Assembly: GCF_030463535.1 (NCBI RefSeq) | Contig: NC_132899.1 | Location: forward strand, 19,615,490 to 19,679,489 | Length of the DNA stretch: 64,000 nt | Source of the DNA: Salminus brasiliensis | Lineage: Eukaryota; Chordata; Actinopteri; Characiformes; Bryconidae | Direction of reading: 5' to 3' | Part shown: piece after piece, positions 13,251 to 26,600 of the stretch | How positions within the stretch are numbered: the first letter of the stretch is position 1 | How the letters are laid out: the number at the start of each line of letters is the position of its first letter | The notes under the pieces: model-generated | Databases searched by the model: none | What the model was told of the DNA's origin: nothing | Seen by the model: only the letters and a program-made list of their open reading frames with translations | Position numbers and translations under genes: made by a program

Positions 13251-13497
13251 CGTATGTAGGGCTGTTAGCTGACGGCCTCCTGCCCCCGTTCTTCGCCTGG
13301 TTCATGGTGTTGGTGTTGTTGAGCGGCTGCCTCTGCTCCTCTGGATGTGGAGGTGTATCCTCGGTGTATTCTTCCAGGAGCTCTGTGGCATCGTTCTTCA
13401 GGGCTCCCCATGCCCCAGTTCCGCTCAGCCAAAACTGCAGCAGCAGCAGCAGCAGTGGCCACGACTGCACAAGCACCAAGGATACAGACACGTGCAT
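13251..13497 (-). CDS. sost: sclerostin, coding exon 1 (signal peptide and N-terminal arm)
   Basis: Sclerostin is a secreted glycoprotein that blocks Wnt co-receptors LRP5/6 and restrains bone formation. This exon encodes residues 1-82 plus the first base of codon 83. The first in-frame ATG is at 13495-13497, with a purine at -3. It opens directly onto a leucine-rich signal peptide ending near SGTGAW (about residues 25-30). The mature N-terminus shows LKNDATE, then an acidic/proline stretch, a glycosylation sequon at N60 (NNT), and MNQAKNGGRRP; all of these align with human sclerostin. The open frame continues upstream to about 13533 but has no ATG there. The exon ends in TAC-G followed by a GTAAGT donor (13250-13249), phase 1. 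Joined to exon 2 it gives 220 residues, against 213 in human. Splicing and start are read directly; function follows from the family. Confidence 0.95.
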
Positions 13498-13690
13498 TTC
13501 TTCAGTGATCTCTGCTCTCCGGGCCAGCTTCACTCAGGGCTCCTCTCAGGGCCAGCTTCACTAATCTCTCCCATCCGGCAGCAGCGCGTTCTCCTTAAGT
13601 ACCTCAGCGAAGAGCCACGACAATTAAAGCGCTCAGCCGGAGTGGGAGGAGGAGCAGCTCATTCACAAAGTGATGGGGAGGAGGGAAGCG
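13498..13690 (-). promoter_or_regulatory. sost: sost 5' UTR and proximal promoter
   Basis: Sequence immediately upstream of the sost ATG. It is more GC-rich than its surroundings. On the minus strand a weak TATA-like TTTAATT occurs around 13623-13629, followed by about 130 bases before the ATG. A 14-bp word (gggccagcttcact on the plus strand) is duplicated at 13521-13534 and 13549-13562. The region is cut off upstream by a GC/GT dinucleotide tract (13687-13720). The transcription start itself is not determined. Confidence 0.4.
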
Positions 13691-13812
13691 CGCGCGCGCG
13701 CTTGTGTGTGTGTATATGTGTGTGCGTGTCTGGGCATGTATTAAGCTATTTGTGGGGACTAAGCGTGCCCCAGAATGATGACCAAAAAAAAAAAAAACAT
13801 GTAATTGTATAA
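13690..13812. repeat. interspersed repeat copy 1, upstream of sost
   Basis: Alternating CG/GT tract followed by GCATGTATT and TTTGTGGGGAC, then a poly-A run. The block TTTGTGGGGAC resembles the GTGGGGAC...CCCCAC repeats common in fish introns. A second diverged copy sits 280 bp further upstream of sost (13975-14105). Confidence 0.55.
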
Positions 13813-13974
13813 ATTGTTGGCAAAAAATCGACATTTTATTTCATAGATCGATATAAAAGATGTGTCTCTCTCTCTTTCTGAGGTTAATAATGATTGGTTT
13901 AAGTGCAGCACAGCAGAATGAGCTAATACACATTTCAAAGGTAAGCACACCACAATGATAGGAATACCGGAATG

Positions 13975-14105
13975 CGTGTGAGTGAATTTGTGCATGTGCG
14001 TACGTGTGAGGTGATGGGTCATGTATTTAGCCCTTTGTGGGGACCCACTGTACCAACCACAAGAGGAACTGATGATAGGAAAACATGGAAGCATGTCATT
14101 GTGGT
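13975..14105. repeat. interspersed repeat copy 2, upstream of sost
   Basis: Shares the order GT-rich tract, CATGTATTTA, TTTGTGGGGACC and AATGATGA-like end with the copy at 13690-13812. The two are in the same orientation and diverged, so they are old insertions or an old duplication. Confidence 0.5.
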
Positions 14106-14109
14106 GACA

Positions 14110-16171
14110 TGTTGATGGTCCCTTTTTAAAAAAAATACAATATACATATGTTAAGAGACAAAATATTAGTGTTTAGTTCCTGACTTTGGCCTAAATGAGA
14201 TTACATCTGCTTTACACAACATTACATATTGTGTAAAGCAGAACTGGGCAGAAGTTGATTATACGTTTTTGAGGTTTAAATGTAGTTGAAAGTAGTGATT
14301 TTTGGGCATCTGTTTTGCTATACATGCTTCAAAGTACATATCGCTGCTGTCCAATGAAAAAACAAGTCAATTTTTGTGCGTTTTTTTTAGTTTTCTCCAT
14401 GGTTTGAACTCTGGAGAAAGCTGATATGTATGCTGTGTAAATAATTCTGGATGAATGGACTAATAGAAATGCTCCATAATTATTATTACACTTATTTTAC
14501 ATTAACTGCCATTTAAAGTTAAGATCATGTTGCCTTCTCCTGTAAAATCAACATTTTGATGACAATTTTCTTTTTTCTAATTTTTAGACTACAGGAAGAA
14601 GGTAAAGGTATTTTTTTTTGGGTGAACTGACAGAGAAAGAGTCAGGGAGAGAGAGAAAACTGCATTCAACAGCACTTCTGTCATATAAAAGGGGGAGAAT
14701 GACTGCAGAAAAGGTTTTAATCAAACTGTTTAAGTAAACAAAATAAATAATTAAAATATATATATATATAATTTTCACTGCTTTTTAATGCAGTCTTTTT
14801 AGATCAGTATATAATTACTGTTCCGTATTGCCTTTACTATACTACTTTACTTTACTACTGTCAGTTCTATACACAGCAATCTCGCAGTGTTAATTTAACA
14901 CTGGCAAATTTGCTGTGTCGCCTCAATAGTTTCAAACTACAGCAAACTGATACTAAGCTATAGATGTGACATAATAAGCTCAAACCAGGATGACACTGAC
15001 TCATTTGTACAAATGCTGCCCTCTTGAGGGAACCTAAACATACAGATGATTCAAGGAGTGTGCAGATTTCCTCTCCACAAGGGCTCCCAACCTCCTACTC
15101 TGGTACATGAACCCACTCTTGTGGTGAATATGACTGCCCTTGGTAATGAACTGTACTCTACAGGTTCACAAGACAGAGATTGGGCCGAAAAACGCTGGAG
15201 TGTACCTTTAATGGCAAGTCACAGCAAGCAGAAAGGAATGAAATTTGTGGGTGTCTGAGTTTGAAAGCAGACATTTTTGTGCCTACGTTGCTTGTCTGAT
15301 CGTCGCATTGTCTGATCGTTTATGGAACTGAAGCCACTGCCACACTGAGGGAATGAAAGGGAAGAACAGAGTGTTTGTGACTCCTCATCCGTCACTCTTG
15401 TCAGCACAACAGAAGGGAAAGATCCCACTGTCCACCGCGGTTCCTCGCTGATTGCACCCTGCGTTCGCTCTCTGTCATTGACGGACTCTTTTTATACCTC
15501 CTTCGGTTTGTGCTCTGAAAACGCAGGACGCAGCCATGTTTTGTCATGATAGCAGCTTAAAGATAAATAACACTCAGATGTGGCCCAGATTTTGCTCTGG
15601 CCGCCAGTAAGGGATATTTTTATAGGAAAGAAGTAACACAATGTTAAAGCCGCATAAACAAAGTATTTAACTCCGCAGGACTGACGGTGAGAGGCCTTCA
15701 GATGGATAGACTACTAACAGACTTTTTGGCCACACAGTGCTAGAGGAAACTTTGTGATAAGATGACACTGGGTCAAGTTCTGGCAGATGTGTTATTCTTG
15801 CAAAGATGTTTTTCAGTCCTGCTGCGTCTTTCCTCTCATGTGGTGGGGATTTACATTCTGCTAAAAATACAAGGTTACATTTCTGCAGAATAAAACATTC
15901 AGGACCTCACTGCAGAGAACTGTTTTTACCAGGTTTATGACATTTTCCTGTATTCTGTAGTATACTGACATTTACATGAGCATTTACATTATAAATAAAT
16001 TGATACTGGTTTTGATTTATTAAAGCTAACATTTAGCATTAATTTTGCTTTTAATTTTGAACACTAACTACACAGGTGCTACAAAGTGTTCCTTGACTGA
16101 TGCTGATTAATATCTTACCCAGCCAACATGCTCACATTAGTGGCACGTGGGCTAGGTGGGTTCCAGGTGGG
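14110..16171. other. intergenic, no gene seen
   Basis: Non-coding sequence upstream of sost with a short (TA)n at about 14756-14770. I see no gene or recognisable repeat family. Confidence 0.5.
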
Positions 16172-16594
16172 CTACTCAAGCTTTAGTAGAGCTCAGTAAC
16201 ACTGAGATAAATTACTGATCAGCACAGTAATGTATCAGTCTACTCAAGCTTTAGTAGAGCTCAGTAACACTGAGATTAATAACTGATCAACACAGTGATT
16301 TATCAGTCTACTCAGGCTTTAGTAGAGCTCAGTAACACTGAGCTAAATAACTGATCAGCACAGTGATTTATCAGTCTACTCAGGCTTTAGTAGAGCTCAG
16401 TAACACTGAGATAAATAACTGATCAGCACAGTGATTTATCAGTCTACTCAGGCTTTAGTAGAGCTCAGTAACACTGAGATAAATAACTGATCAGCACAGT
16501 GATTTATCAGTCTACGCAGGCTTTAGTAGAGTTCAGTAACACTGAGATAAATAACTGATCAGCACAGGGATTTATCAGTCTACTAAGGCTTTAG
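16172..16594. repeat. 68-bp minisatellite, six full units plus a partial
   Basis: Units start with CTACTC at 16172, 16240, 16308, 16376, 16444 and 16512 (CTACGC in the last), exactly 68 bp apart, with a partial seventh at 16580. Units are highly similar (a few substitutions each). Each contains the perfect dyad CTCAGT-aac-ACTGAG and a second looser dyad, ACTGAT...ATCAGT. Head-to-tail units with no unique spacers rule out a CRISPR array. Confidence 0.95.
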
Positions 16595-16599
16595 CACAA

Positions 16600-17769
16600 A
16601 AGTGTCATACATACAGCCCACAGACTGGGACCTGCTATCTTTTTATGTGGAGCCCAGTGAACACTGCAGGGTCAAACAAATACTGGTACTGATCAATAAT
16701 ATTTTTTTGGAATATGCTGTTATAATAATTAGTTATGAAATAGCTTTTATATTTAGTGTTGAAAGTTGTGGCTCATTTTCTTTTGACAGTCAGAAGAAAC
16801 TGTAAAAATTAAGTTTTTCTTTACTAGCAAGCTAAAAGTCTGATGCAGTAAACAGTCCTTCTTGTGAAAGAAGCAGACACAGTTCTGGGTTTTCCAAGAG
16901 AAATTGGTTAGATTCACTTAAGGTTGGACAGCATGTAATGAGGCTCACCATCCAAAAGGAGTTTGGCAGCCACTGCTGCATGTTTTTTTATGTAGTGGGT
17001 AAGTATTCTTAAATATTTCTAAAAGTGTAACAAGTGACTGTATTCTATATATCCAAAACTGTTTGTAAGGACCAAGAGTACTAAACCAGCTAAATCACCA
17101 ACAGTGAGATTCCAAAATCAAAAGGCAGATTTTTCAACTATGTATATATAGTTTATATAGATTACGCACTGTACATCTGCGAACCTTCATTGTTCTAAAA
17201 GATTAAGTAATGTATTCAATTTCATCCAGGGTACATTGGGTAAAGCATGAGAGAACAGCTTCATTCCAGCTCAGTCATGTGTTTGGCTTTTAGCGTGTTA
17301 CGAGTGCTTTGTGGCTGAGGCCAAACATATCAAAATCTGTCGGAGATTGAAAGGTTATCTGAAGTTGCACGCTTTCCCACTGTGAGACCTTCTGATTTCC
17401 AAGCTGGAAATAACACATCTGGACTTACCGAACACTCATTAACTCTTATTGCTTCTACTCATCATGTTGAAAACGACAGCATCGACTCTGAAGCAAACGC
17501 TCTAGCCTGCTTCCACTTCTCCAGCTCCGTCCTGCCTGTGCCTTGTGTTTAAAGCAGCTCATTTGAGTTTAGAAACAGTGGAAACCTCAGCTGCGGTTTC
17601 ACTCAGAGTTTAGTAAACCCCACAGACCGCTGGGTCCATGTGTTAACCACTCCGCTTTCTCACTCTCTACCCAGCTCGAACTGACATTCCTGCCGCAGGT
17701 GCTATTCTTAGCAGCTCAACTAATTAGCCAGCAAATTATTCCCTCCAAATGTGCAGCTCCTCCAACAGG

Positions 17770-17805
<36 letters not shown>

Positions 17806-18865
17806 TTTGTGTTTTTTTTACAAGATCCTCTCACACAGTGCCTGCTTGCAGCAAACCCCAAGCTTTCTCTAAAAATAAGGTGACATACTAACCTGTCACC
17901 AAATGATATCCCGTGGGATTTGAGGTAAAAGACATACATTTCTTGTGGTTTTCGGAAAAACGAAACATGTTGGGAGCTTGCCCCAGGAACCTTGCAACAT
18001 TGCTTGCGTATTCATCAGTATCTTTGGTTTCCCCTTGACTTTGTTACAGTCCAGATCACTTGCTCTGTACCAATATGAGTCCAGAAATTTCTAGTGAGAT
18101 ATTACAGAGCAACATTTCCCATGCCTCGAAATTCCCCCCGTAATTGGTTTGGCATTGTCAGCTCTTCGCCTTGACCTATGTTTACCATTTGATGTTCTTC
18201 GTCAATGTTATTCATTAAATGGAAAGACCTTTGCTTTATAAGACTGTATTGCACCATAAATTATGCATGATGTGTTTGTATAACCTTTGCTGGTGGAGGA
18301 GAGAAGATGCTCGTGTGCATGCAGTGCAAACAGGCCAGGATGGAGGCACTGTCAGAGGAATAGAGGCCATATGGTCCGTAAATGAAGTTCTCGGTGCGCT
18401 GCACCAGTTTTATTAGCAGCACACTGGAGCGACAATCTGAATGGCATGTGGGTCAGTGGCGTCTGATTATCATGCTCAGCTGGACAACTCAAAAAAATAG
18501 ATTTCAGATCTATGGACTGGTGCCGGCTGTAAGAGCTGTTAAGGTCGTAACCTTATCGACCAGGGAATGCTGTATACATACTAACTAACACTACATACAT
18601 CTTAAATTAAGGATATTTTGTAGACCCGCACAATGACAAATCACAGTATACAGTGCAGTATAACAGACTTTTCATAAAATATTTTGAGGTGTATGGATTG
18701 CAGAACTGGAGAGGCCACTCATATCTTGACCTTGTTTCTTAAAATGACAACACATTTTCACTAGGTTGTATAAAAGTATTGTATTGTATAAAAACCTTAT
18801 CTGTCCCGCATAAACACTGTATGTATCTAGGCACCCTTTCTAGTTAGTAAGTTCAGCTACTTTAG
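16600..18865. other. intergenic, microsatellite only
   Basis: No gene visible. A (TG)n microsatellite of about 14 units lies at 17773-17801. Confidence 0.5.
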
Positions 18866-18869
18866 CTTA

Positions 18870-19100
18870 AGGTCACTATGTCCAATGCCAAGCGTCAGCT
18901 CAAAAAGTATAAAGCCCATTCCCAGAGTTGGGTTACAGAATACTGGAACTGCGATCTCTGGGGTGATGGAGCTCCATCCAATATCTTTGGGATGAGCTGG
19001 AGTGACATTTGTGATCCAGAACTAAAACACTAATAATCAATACCTGACCTCACATGTGGCTGAATGCAATCAAATCCTAGCAAATCATAGCACTGTTTCA
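18870..19100 (+). mobile_element. Tc1/mariner remnant (family X), internally deleted
   Basis: Nucleotide-level resemblance to a common fish Tc1-like family: TGTCCAATGCCAAGCGT at the start of the transposase catalytic part, TCTCTGGGGTGATGGA near the SDE motif, then CTTTGGGATGAGCTGGAG (the LWDEL region) and TGGCTGAATGCAATCAAAT. Large parts of the gene between these blocks are missing. Related fragments are at 45660-46000 and 48440-48957. Confidence 0.6.
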
Positions 19101-19204
19101 ATATCTATGTATATTTCAACATTTATTAAGCTTTACGTAGTTCACTAAGATGTGAGTGTGAAGAGAAATGTGAGTGTGACAAAACCATTCAAAGGTCTAA
19201 AGTG

Positions 19205-19440
19205 GCCTAGAGTGGCTTAGCGGCTTAATACGCTACCACTGTGGCCCAGGGGTCAGAGAGGCCACAGTTGGCTGTTCTTTCTCTGGGTGGGTAGATGGCG
19301 CCCTCTTCCCTCATCAGTCTTAAAGCAATGTTGGCCGGCACAGGTGTCTGTTAGCTGGTGCGGCAAAGGCAGTGGCTGCTTTCACATGTATCAGAGGAGA
19401 CATGTGTAAAGTCCTTACCCTCCTTGCTAGTCCTAGGGAG
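19205..19440 (+). repeat. tRNA-derived SINE-like repeat
   Basis: Starts with AGTGGCTTAGCGGCTTAATA (box-A-like) and GGTCAGAGAGG, followed by GATGGCGCCCTC and TCAGAGGAGACATGTGTAAA, the word order of a common teleost SINE. Diverged and without an intact tRNA fold, so not a tRNA gene. Confidence 0.55.
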
Positions 19441-19459
19441 AGCTACGAATGGGGTAAAA

Positions 19460-20085
19460 ATAAAGAACCTTTTCTTGATGATTCCTCACATTCACACATC
19501 TCTATTACTAACAATGTTCTTTCTGAAGCCAACAGTGGTTCTCTTATGACATTGCTCAAAGCACCCTTTAAAAGCCTTCCCAGAAGAGCAGAGGTTGTTA
19601 GAGCAGTTGAATTCACTTTTGGGACATGGATAGTGTATAAACATGCTTTTCTTATCCTACCATTTGTGTTGCATGAAAATTGATTATGAAATCTGCCTGC
19701 TTCATAGTCAAAACAGTACAAATACTGCACCTGACCTGCTTATTTAACCATCCATGTTCTTATCTACCTCTTTCTTGTCAGGGTTGTGGAGGGTCCGGAG
19801 TTATTGGGTGCAGTCCTTTATTCCTAAAAATAAGTTGTTTCAATGGTTTTTTTGAGCAATGCTATAAAATAACGTCTTTTGGTTCCATATAGAAGCATTT
19901 CTGCAGTGGATATGTGCAAGTGTGAAGAACATTTAATTTGGAAAACAACCTTTACATCAAATGTTATTTAAACTTTCACACATCTCTACACATCTCTATT
20001 AGAAAAGTGGATCATTATGGAAGCGAAAGTGGTTCTTCTATGGCATCACATAAAGAACCCTATGTAGCAACTTCTAAAAATTTCT
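19460..20085. repeat. MITE-like debris with AAAGAACC/GGTTCTT words
   Basis: Two adjacent blocks (19460-19700 and 19830-20085) with AAAGAACC, CACACATCTCTATTA and GTGGTTCTTCTATGGCAT words typical of short non-autonomous DNA elements of fish. Similar words occur at 28384-28520, 59695-59790 and 62580-62650. Boundaries are not resolved. Confidence 0.4.
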
Positions 20086-20089
20086 AGGA

Positions 20090-20205
20090 GTGTAGGGGTC
20101 ACACCAAACCTCTCACAGACAGTGACCAGAGCAAGGCCCGAACTCACAATCCCAGGCTCACAGAGCTGTGCTGCATACACAACCTGCTGCACTACCACTC
20201 CATCC
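20090..20205 (-). repeat. SINE fragment (reverse orientation)
   Basis: Read on the minus strand it runs GGAGTGGTAGTGCAGCAG, GGGATTGTGAGTTCGGGC and TGGTCACTGTCTGTGAGAGG, which is the structure of a widespread teleost tRNA-related SINE. Confidence 0.55.
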
Positions 20206-21490
20206 TGCTTGTTTATGACTGCTTTAAGCAGGGTGCTTTCTGGAAGCAAGACTAGCATAAGATTCTAGGAGCAGATGAAAGGCCCAATGTTGTCTTGATA
20301 GCAACCTAAGCTATAGCCATGAAAACAGGGCTGTAAAAGGCATGGTGAGAATACTAAAGCCTGGCTGCAATGTGGTGCATGCTCAGATATTTACATTGAG
20401 GAGAAAACTTGAATCCATTGCATGTATGACTGGATGCCTGTGATCACATAGCTCTTTGAGTCTGAATGGCGTTCACGGGACATGAACAACTCTTTCATTG
20501 GGTGTGATTTTTGTAGTGAATGTGTTTGCTAGCCCGACAGCTTAGCTATAAGCACGGCAGCATGCGCTTAATCTTTAGCAGACTACTTCTCATAAGATCA
20601 GTGGGGTCAATTGAAAACACAGTGAGTACACACTGACGTGTGCTTTTGATGACAGGAAGGCACAACAGCACACTTGTGTGGAATGTCATGGTTTCCCAGA
20701 ATACTCCAGGAAGGTGCGTTAATTAAGCATGAAAGTATAAACAGCTTCAGCTGCCGAACATGCGGAATTTATGCGGGGGGAAAAAAGAAAGGAACTATTT
20801 CAAGAACAGATTAGAAACTTCACAAGTTTGCCTTTTTATAGCATTAATAAAAGTAGATAACAAGCATTCGAAAATAATTTCGCTCGCCGGTATCTTGTCC
20901 TATAAAGGCTAATTATAAGCAGAGCTCGTAAACAGGGTCATGTAACTGTCATGTGAAGGTAGCTGATGATGGAGTCTGAGGAGCAGTGTTTCACTGGCCA
21001 CCCACGTCAGCCCAGAAACAGGTGGACAGTAACAGAGAGGAGGGGTATTTCTTACAGAGAGAAAGTACTTACTTTTGCAGCAATGTGCCGTCGCAGCACT
21101 TTCTGTTTTGCTAAGCTTTCGTTTTTATTCTGCTTATGCTCATTGTTATATTTAGACAATCTATATTCTAAAGCTGGTCCTGTTTATTATTAAAATAAAA
21201 AAAGAGGCTGCATTGAATTCAGTCTTGAATCAATACTAGATTCAAATGTGTGCATCATTTCCACACAAATAAAATATATTACATCAGTTTGTGGCAAATG
21301 CAAGTCAGCTAACAAAAAAAAGACAAGACTTGTCCAGGGCATTTTCAATATCTTCCATACATGACACACATTGAGCATATTAAAAGCCTCTGAATATCTA
21401 ATCATTTTACACACAGGATTACTGGAGGTGCTATTTAACAGATAGGACTACATCAATGCAATCAGAAAGCGTGCATTTGGCGTGCATTAG
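20205..21490. other. intergenic, no gene seen
   Basis: No supported coding region. A triple GGCGTGCATT-like word occurs at about 21466-21500, abutting the Tc1 remnant that follows. Confidence 0.45.
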
Positions 21491-21499
21491 GCGTGCATT

Positions 21500-22469
<970 letters not shown>

Positions 22470-22470
<1 letters not shown>

Positions 22471-23185
22471 GTTAATCCTTTGGTGTTTTTTTTAATGTGA
22501 GGCTAATTGGTTTCAGAACTGCACTTGGAGATGGACAGTGTAGTGTTATTTTGGTAGACAGTTAAATAATAATCTAGAAAAGAAGAAAGTTGTAATTTAG
22601 ATAGAAAGTCATAAACACACCAAAAGCTTACATATCTTCCTTGTCGGACAAAAATCTTGCATCTCCATTTCACAATTAACTTAAAACTTAACTTAAAAGT
22701 AACTTTTTTTGACATAATTTAAATCTGGAACAAATAACCCACAGCTAGACTCAGAATCTTAGGTTTTCAATGGGAAGAATTAGTTTACTGAATAGTGACT
22801 TATGTATCAGTTTTAAACATTTAACACTGTAAGACATAATGCAGGTGTTTGTATCTGTGCATGAAAGTGCAGCATTACAAACTTCAATGAACAGAACACT
22901 AGAGGCTATACACAACCTCAGTGGCTCAATAGTGAACTTTTTTTTACTACAACTTTTCAATTTTTTCAGGTATCTCAATGACTAGAAATTAAGAATCTAT
23001 ATGTGGGAACTATATTTTATGTGCACATATATATATTTAAATCAAATGCAACATATTCATCAGTATGTGATTAATCTTAACTTACAGTGTGCTGAATGTG
23101 TGATCTGACTTTTCGAAAATGTAAAGGCTTAGTTCACTCTATTATTTCCTAATTGACATTATATAATATATCAGTCTCTACATTG
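22470..23185. other. intergenic, no gene seen
   Basis: AT-rich sequence between two transposase remnants. No feature recognised. Confidence 0.5.
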
Positions 23186-23189
23186 TTGA

Positions 23190-23690
23190 TGAGAGATTGG
23201 TTCGAGCAGATAATCATTGTGCACAATGATCAAAAGAGCATCCCAGACAGCATGGCACGTCCAACCTTGAGGCGGATGGGCTACAACAGCAGAAAGCCAT
23301 GTCGGGTTCCAGTTCTGACGGCCAAGAACAGAAAGCTGAGGATGCAGTGGGCACAGGCTCACCAACACTGAAGAGCTGAAGACTGGAAAGCACAGGGATG
23401 GTAGGTAAACCCAACAGCCTGAATGTATGGACCAAACCTGCCATTTGTCAACAGTCTAGGCTGATGGAGGGGGTCTAATGGTGTGGAGACCTGATGGAGT
23501 TTATTGGGCCTGTTAATACCAATCTATTATTGTTGCTGACTATGTGCATCCCTGCATGGCCACAATGTACCTATTTCCAGCATAATGCAGCATGTCACAC
23601 AGCCATCTCAGGTGTCTCTAACTCAATCTAAATCTAATGGAACACTTTTGGTATGTGGTAGAATGTATTAGTGTAGTCTTTCTTATATAA
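23190..23690 (+). pseudogene. Tc1-like transposase pseudogene, second family
   Basis: The plus frame at about 23240-23370 reads RMGYNSRKPCRVPVLT followed by LRMQWAQAHQH, the second DNA-binding helix-turn-helix of Tc1 transposases. Further on are nucleotide remnants of the catalytic core: TAATGGTGTGGAG (the VMVWG block), ATTGTTGCTGACTATGTGCA (IVADHVH), then TTCCAGCATAATGCAGCATG (FQ-DNAPCH-like, with the Asp codon replaced by a His codon) and GGAACACTTTTGGTATGTGG (EHLW-like). Broken by indels and stops. Same strand as sost's antisense; no relation to host genes. Confidence 0.75.
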
Positions 23691-23699
23691 AGCTGTGCG

Positions 23700-26600
23700 G
23701 GTTTATACTTATACTCTGTATACTATACATTAAATAAAGTATGTATGATCTCTATAAGTAGAATAAATGCTGACCTCCTCTAACGCAACACATTATCAAC
23801 GTAGGTTGTGCACACAAAGGCACTGAATTTAAACATGCATGCTGTCAGTCACTGACTTTGCATTTCTCTGTTGTTTCCCACTCCTGGCTTGGCATGTGCC
23901 ACAGCAACACAAGCACAAGTGCTGTTTTATGTGGTTTTTGCGTCTGTGGGTAATTTGCGGTCTTTATGTTTGATCTCCCACAGTAATGGAGCAATTCAGT
24001 AGATGAAGCTACATGGCTGGAGTGGAGGGCTGCCATTATTAACTTTTTGCACTTCTGCAACATGTGTATTTGACAGTACAAATCAGCAAGACCTTTTGAA
24101 ATAACTGTACCCCTAGCCAAGCCAGAGGTAGATCACATTTAGGAGATATAAAAAAAACAACAAACAAAAAACCCAACAACAACAACAACCGAAACACAAA
24201 CACACAAATCCCGCTAGTCTGCTTTGCTCCAAATACAAGTGCTCCCACCAGTGTCACAGACTGACTTGGGCCCTAAAGAGCCATGGGGCCATATTTGGCT
24301 GTTCCTGACATGACAGTTCCTTAATAAATGTCAGGCGTGCTTGGCAAGGCCCTGCAGAATCAGCATAGTCCAGTAAAACAACAGAGCGCAGGGAGATGAA
24401 ACGAGCAACAGCAACACCACTGCGGGCACAGGCGCTTGGAAGAGGATCTGAAGGCCATCCATTCCAAGCCCTTTCTCTCCCATATTTCCCAATAATTAGC
24501 GCTGTTCTGCAGATGTTTCCCCCCCCCCCCCCCTTCCTCTTTTACTTACGTTTTCACAATGGGAGCGTGGCGAAGAATGGGACAAAAAAAAAAAGTCAAA
24601 CAAGAGGGAAACATCATGTGCTTCTTATTTAATGGAGTCATTAGAGACGGACAAAGAAGAAAGAGGAGAGTGTTCATGAGAAGTCCCATTAAAACTGAAA
24701 TTTCTAATAGATAGCTCTTAATTTGTTTCCGTTTGTTGTGATTAAGAAATTCAAGCCTAGTTTCTAAATGACCCTTTCGGTATGTTGGCGAGACAGACCC
24801 AATTTAAACAAATTTGCAACACAAGCACAAAGAAATCGGTGTAAAATCCAGCCAAGGATGTGTAATATTCCAAATATTATAATGACACTCATTACATTTC
24901 TTTATTTCGGATTGAAATGTCAGTACGTTTGAGTGTGTGTGTATGTTTGGTTTGTATCAGCCCCCTGGGAGCGGAGAGTAAGGCCAATTATGACGCTTCC
25001 CCCTGTGCTGCTGGCAGAGTGCGCTCCTATCACACTGGGCCCTGCTGAGCCCCAGCCCAAACATTTTCTCTGAGTCAACATCACTGCTATAGCCAGCTGC
25101 CATTGAGCAATGACAAACATTTCAAACTGCTTACTGGCTAAATGCATCTTAATTATATCTCAGCGGCACATAGCTTAAGTCATGGGATGGAGGCCTTGCA
25201 GGGCTGTCAAAAGGAAGCAATAAGCAATGAAAAGCCATGTGTTACAGTGGGGTGTTGTTAGGCGCAACACTGACAAAATACATAATACAACATGATAAAA
25301 TGAAAAGTTTAATAAGTAACGAATTCTATATTCTAAACAGCTCTTTCACCAAGAAATGTAAGGGTAGAATTATACGTCTGCATCAGTGAACCTGTGAGTG
25401 TGTGTGGCTTTTTTTGCTCACCATTTTCTTCCAATATTTGAAAGAATACCTGTTCATGTCTGCGAGGTCGCACCTCTTCTGCCAACCAATCCCTAATGTG
25501 CTACGTTTGGTTCTGTGCTAGTACTGGTTCAGGTGGAGTATTATTTGGGACTTGTCCTGTCCCAGTACCCACCCGACTGCCAATCAGCGGTTCATGGACA
25601 CAAAAGATTAGCAGATTTTTGCAGTCCTACTGCAAACTGTGCCCTTTTAACGACCCCCTACATGTTAAAATCCAGATCACTAAATGGAGCACTACTATAG
25701 GGAACATAACTCAAAAAAGGTAGCAAGCGATTTGGGACACCTTGTTATGTGTTTGCATTTCATGTCCGCTAGGGTACATCTTTTGTACACTATATATTAT
25801 GGTGCATTGTGTGATTGTTACAGTGCACTGAAAATTCTCTATTATGTTTTTGGACACCAGTGAGCCTTGCCAAGGTACATTTACCCATGAACCCCTTCTC
25901 TATGTCACGATGCACATTCATTCGTTACTTGAACTTAACTGAACTGTGGAAAGCATTTACAGGCAATTAAATATGAATATGGCAATTCTGTTGATGTAAC
26001 ATAATTTATGACATTTGGCAAAGCGCAAATAGCACATTTCCAACTGCAGTCATTAAGGTTCATTGAATGAGATTTAAGAGTGTTGGTTTAACTTATTTTA
26101 CTTATCTTGGACCAGCTTATTTTTCTTAAGCTGGTCAAAAACAAATGTAACAGAGATGATTTACTCTGATGATGGTTTACTCCTGAGTAAGAAAGTGCTG
26201 TCCCAACTGTAGTGCCCAATCAGTATAAAACCACACTCAGCATCAAGGAATATGGTAACTCACTCTTACAACCAACAGAGATCAACCAAAATGTAGAAGA
26301 TAAGGGTCCATACGAGGGAAGTAGCCCACAGGGAAAGACAACACACTGATGGGTGAAACAAGTAAAACAAGGGTGAAATATGCAAAATATGGAGTCTGCT
26401 GCCATTAGGAAAGCTGTGTTTTGCCAGTGGAAACAGACTAAGATGAATAGCAGACCCTTTTACACCTTGCCACTTAAGTATTGGGATTGTAAATGCAGGT
26501 GTAAACACAAACAAGACTCATTTAAACCAGATCACTCAGACCATCTCTCCAAGACGCATTCAACAAACAAAGCCCCTGCCAGTACAATCAAAACACCAGT

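Noticed and set aside
13304..13812. Plus-strand open frames over sost exon 1 and promoter
   Set aside because: Antisense shadow with a poly-Gln stretch created by the leucine-rich signal peptide codons, running on into a dinucleotide repeat.
16172..16594. Regular repeats resembling a CRISPR array
   Set aside because: The units are contiguous with no unique spacers and the genome is vertebrate; it is a minisatellite.
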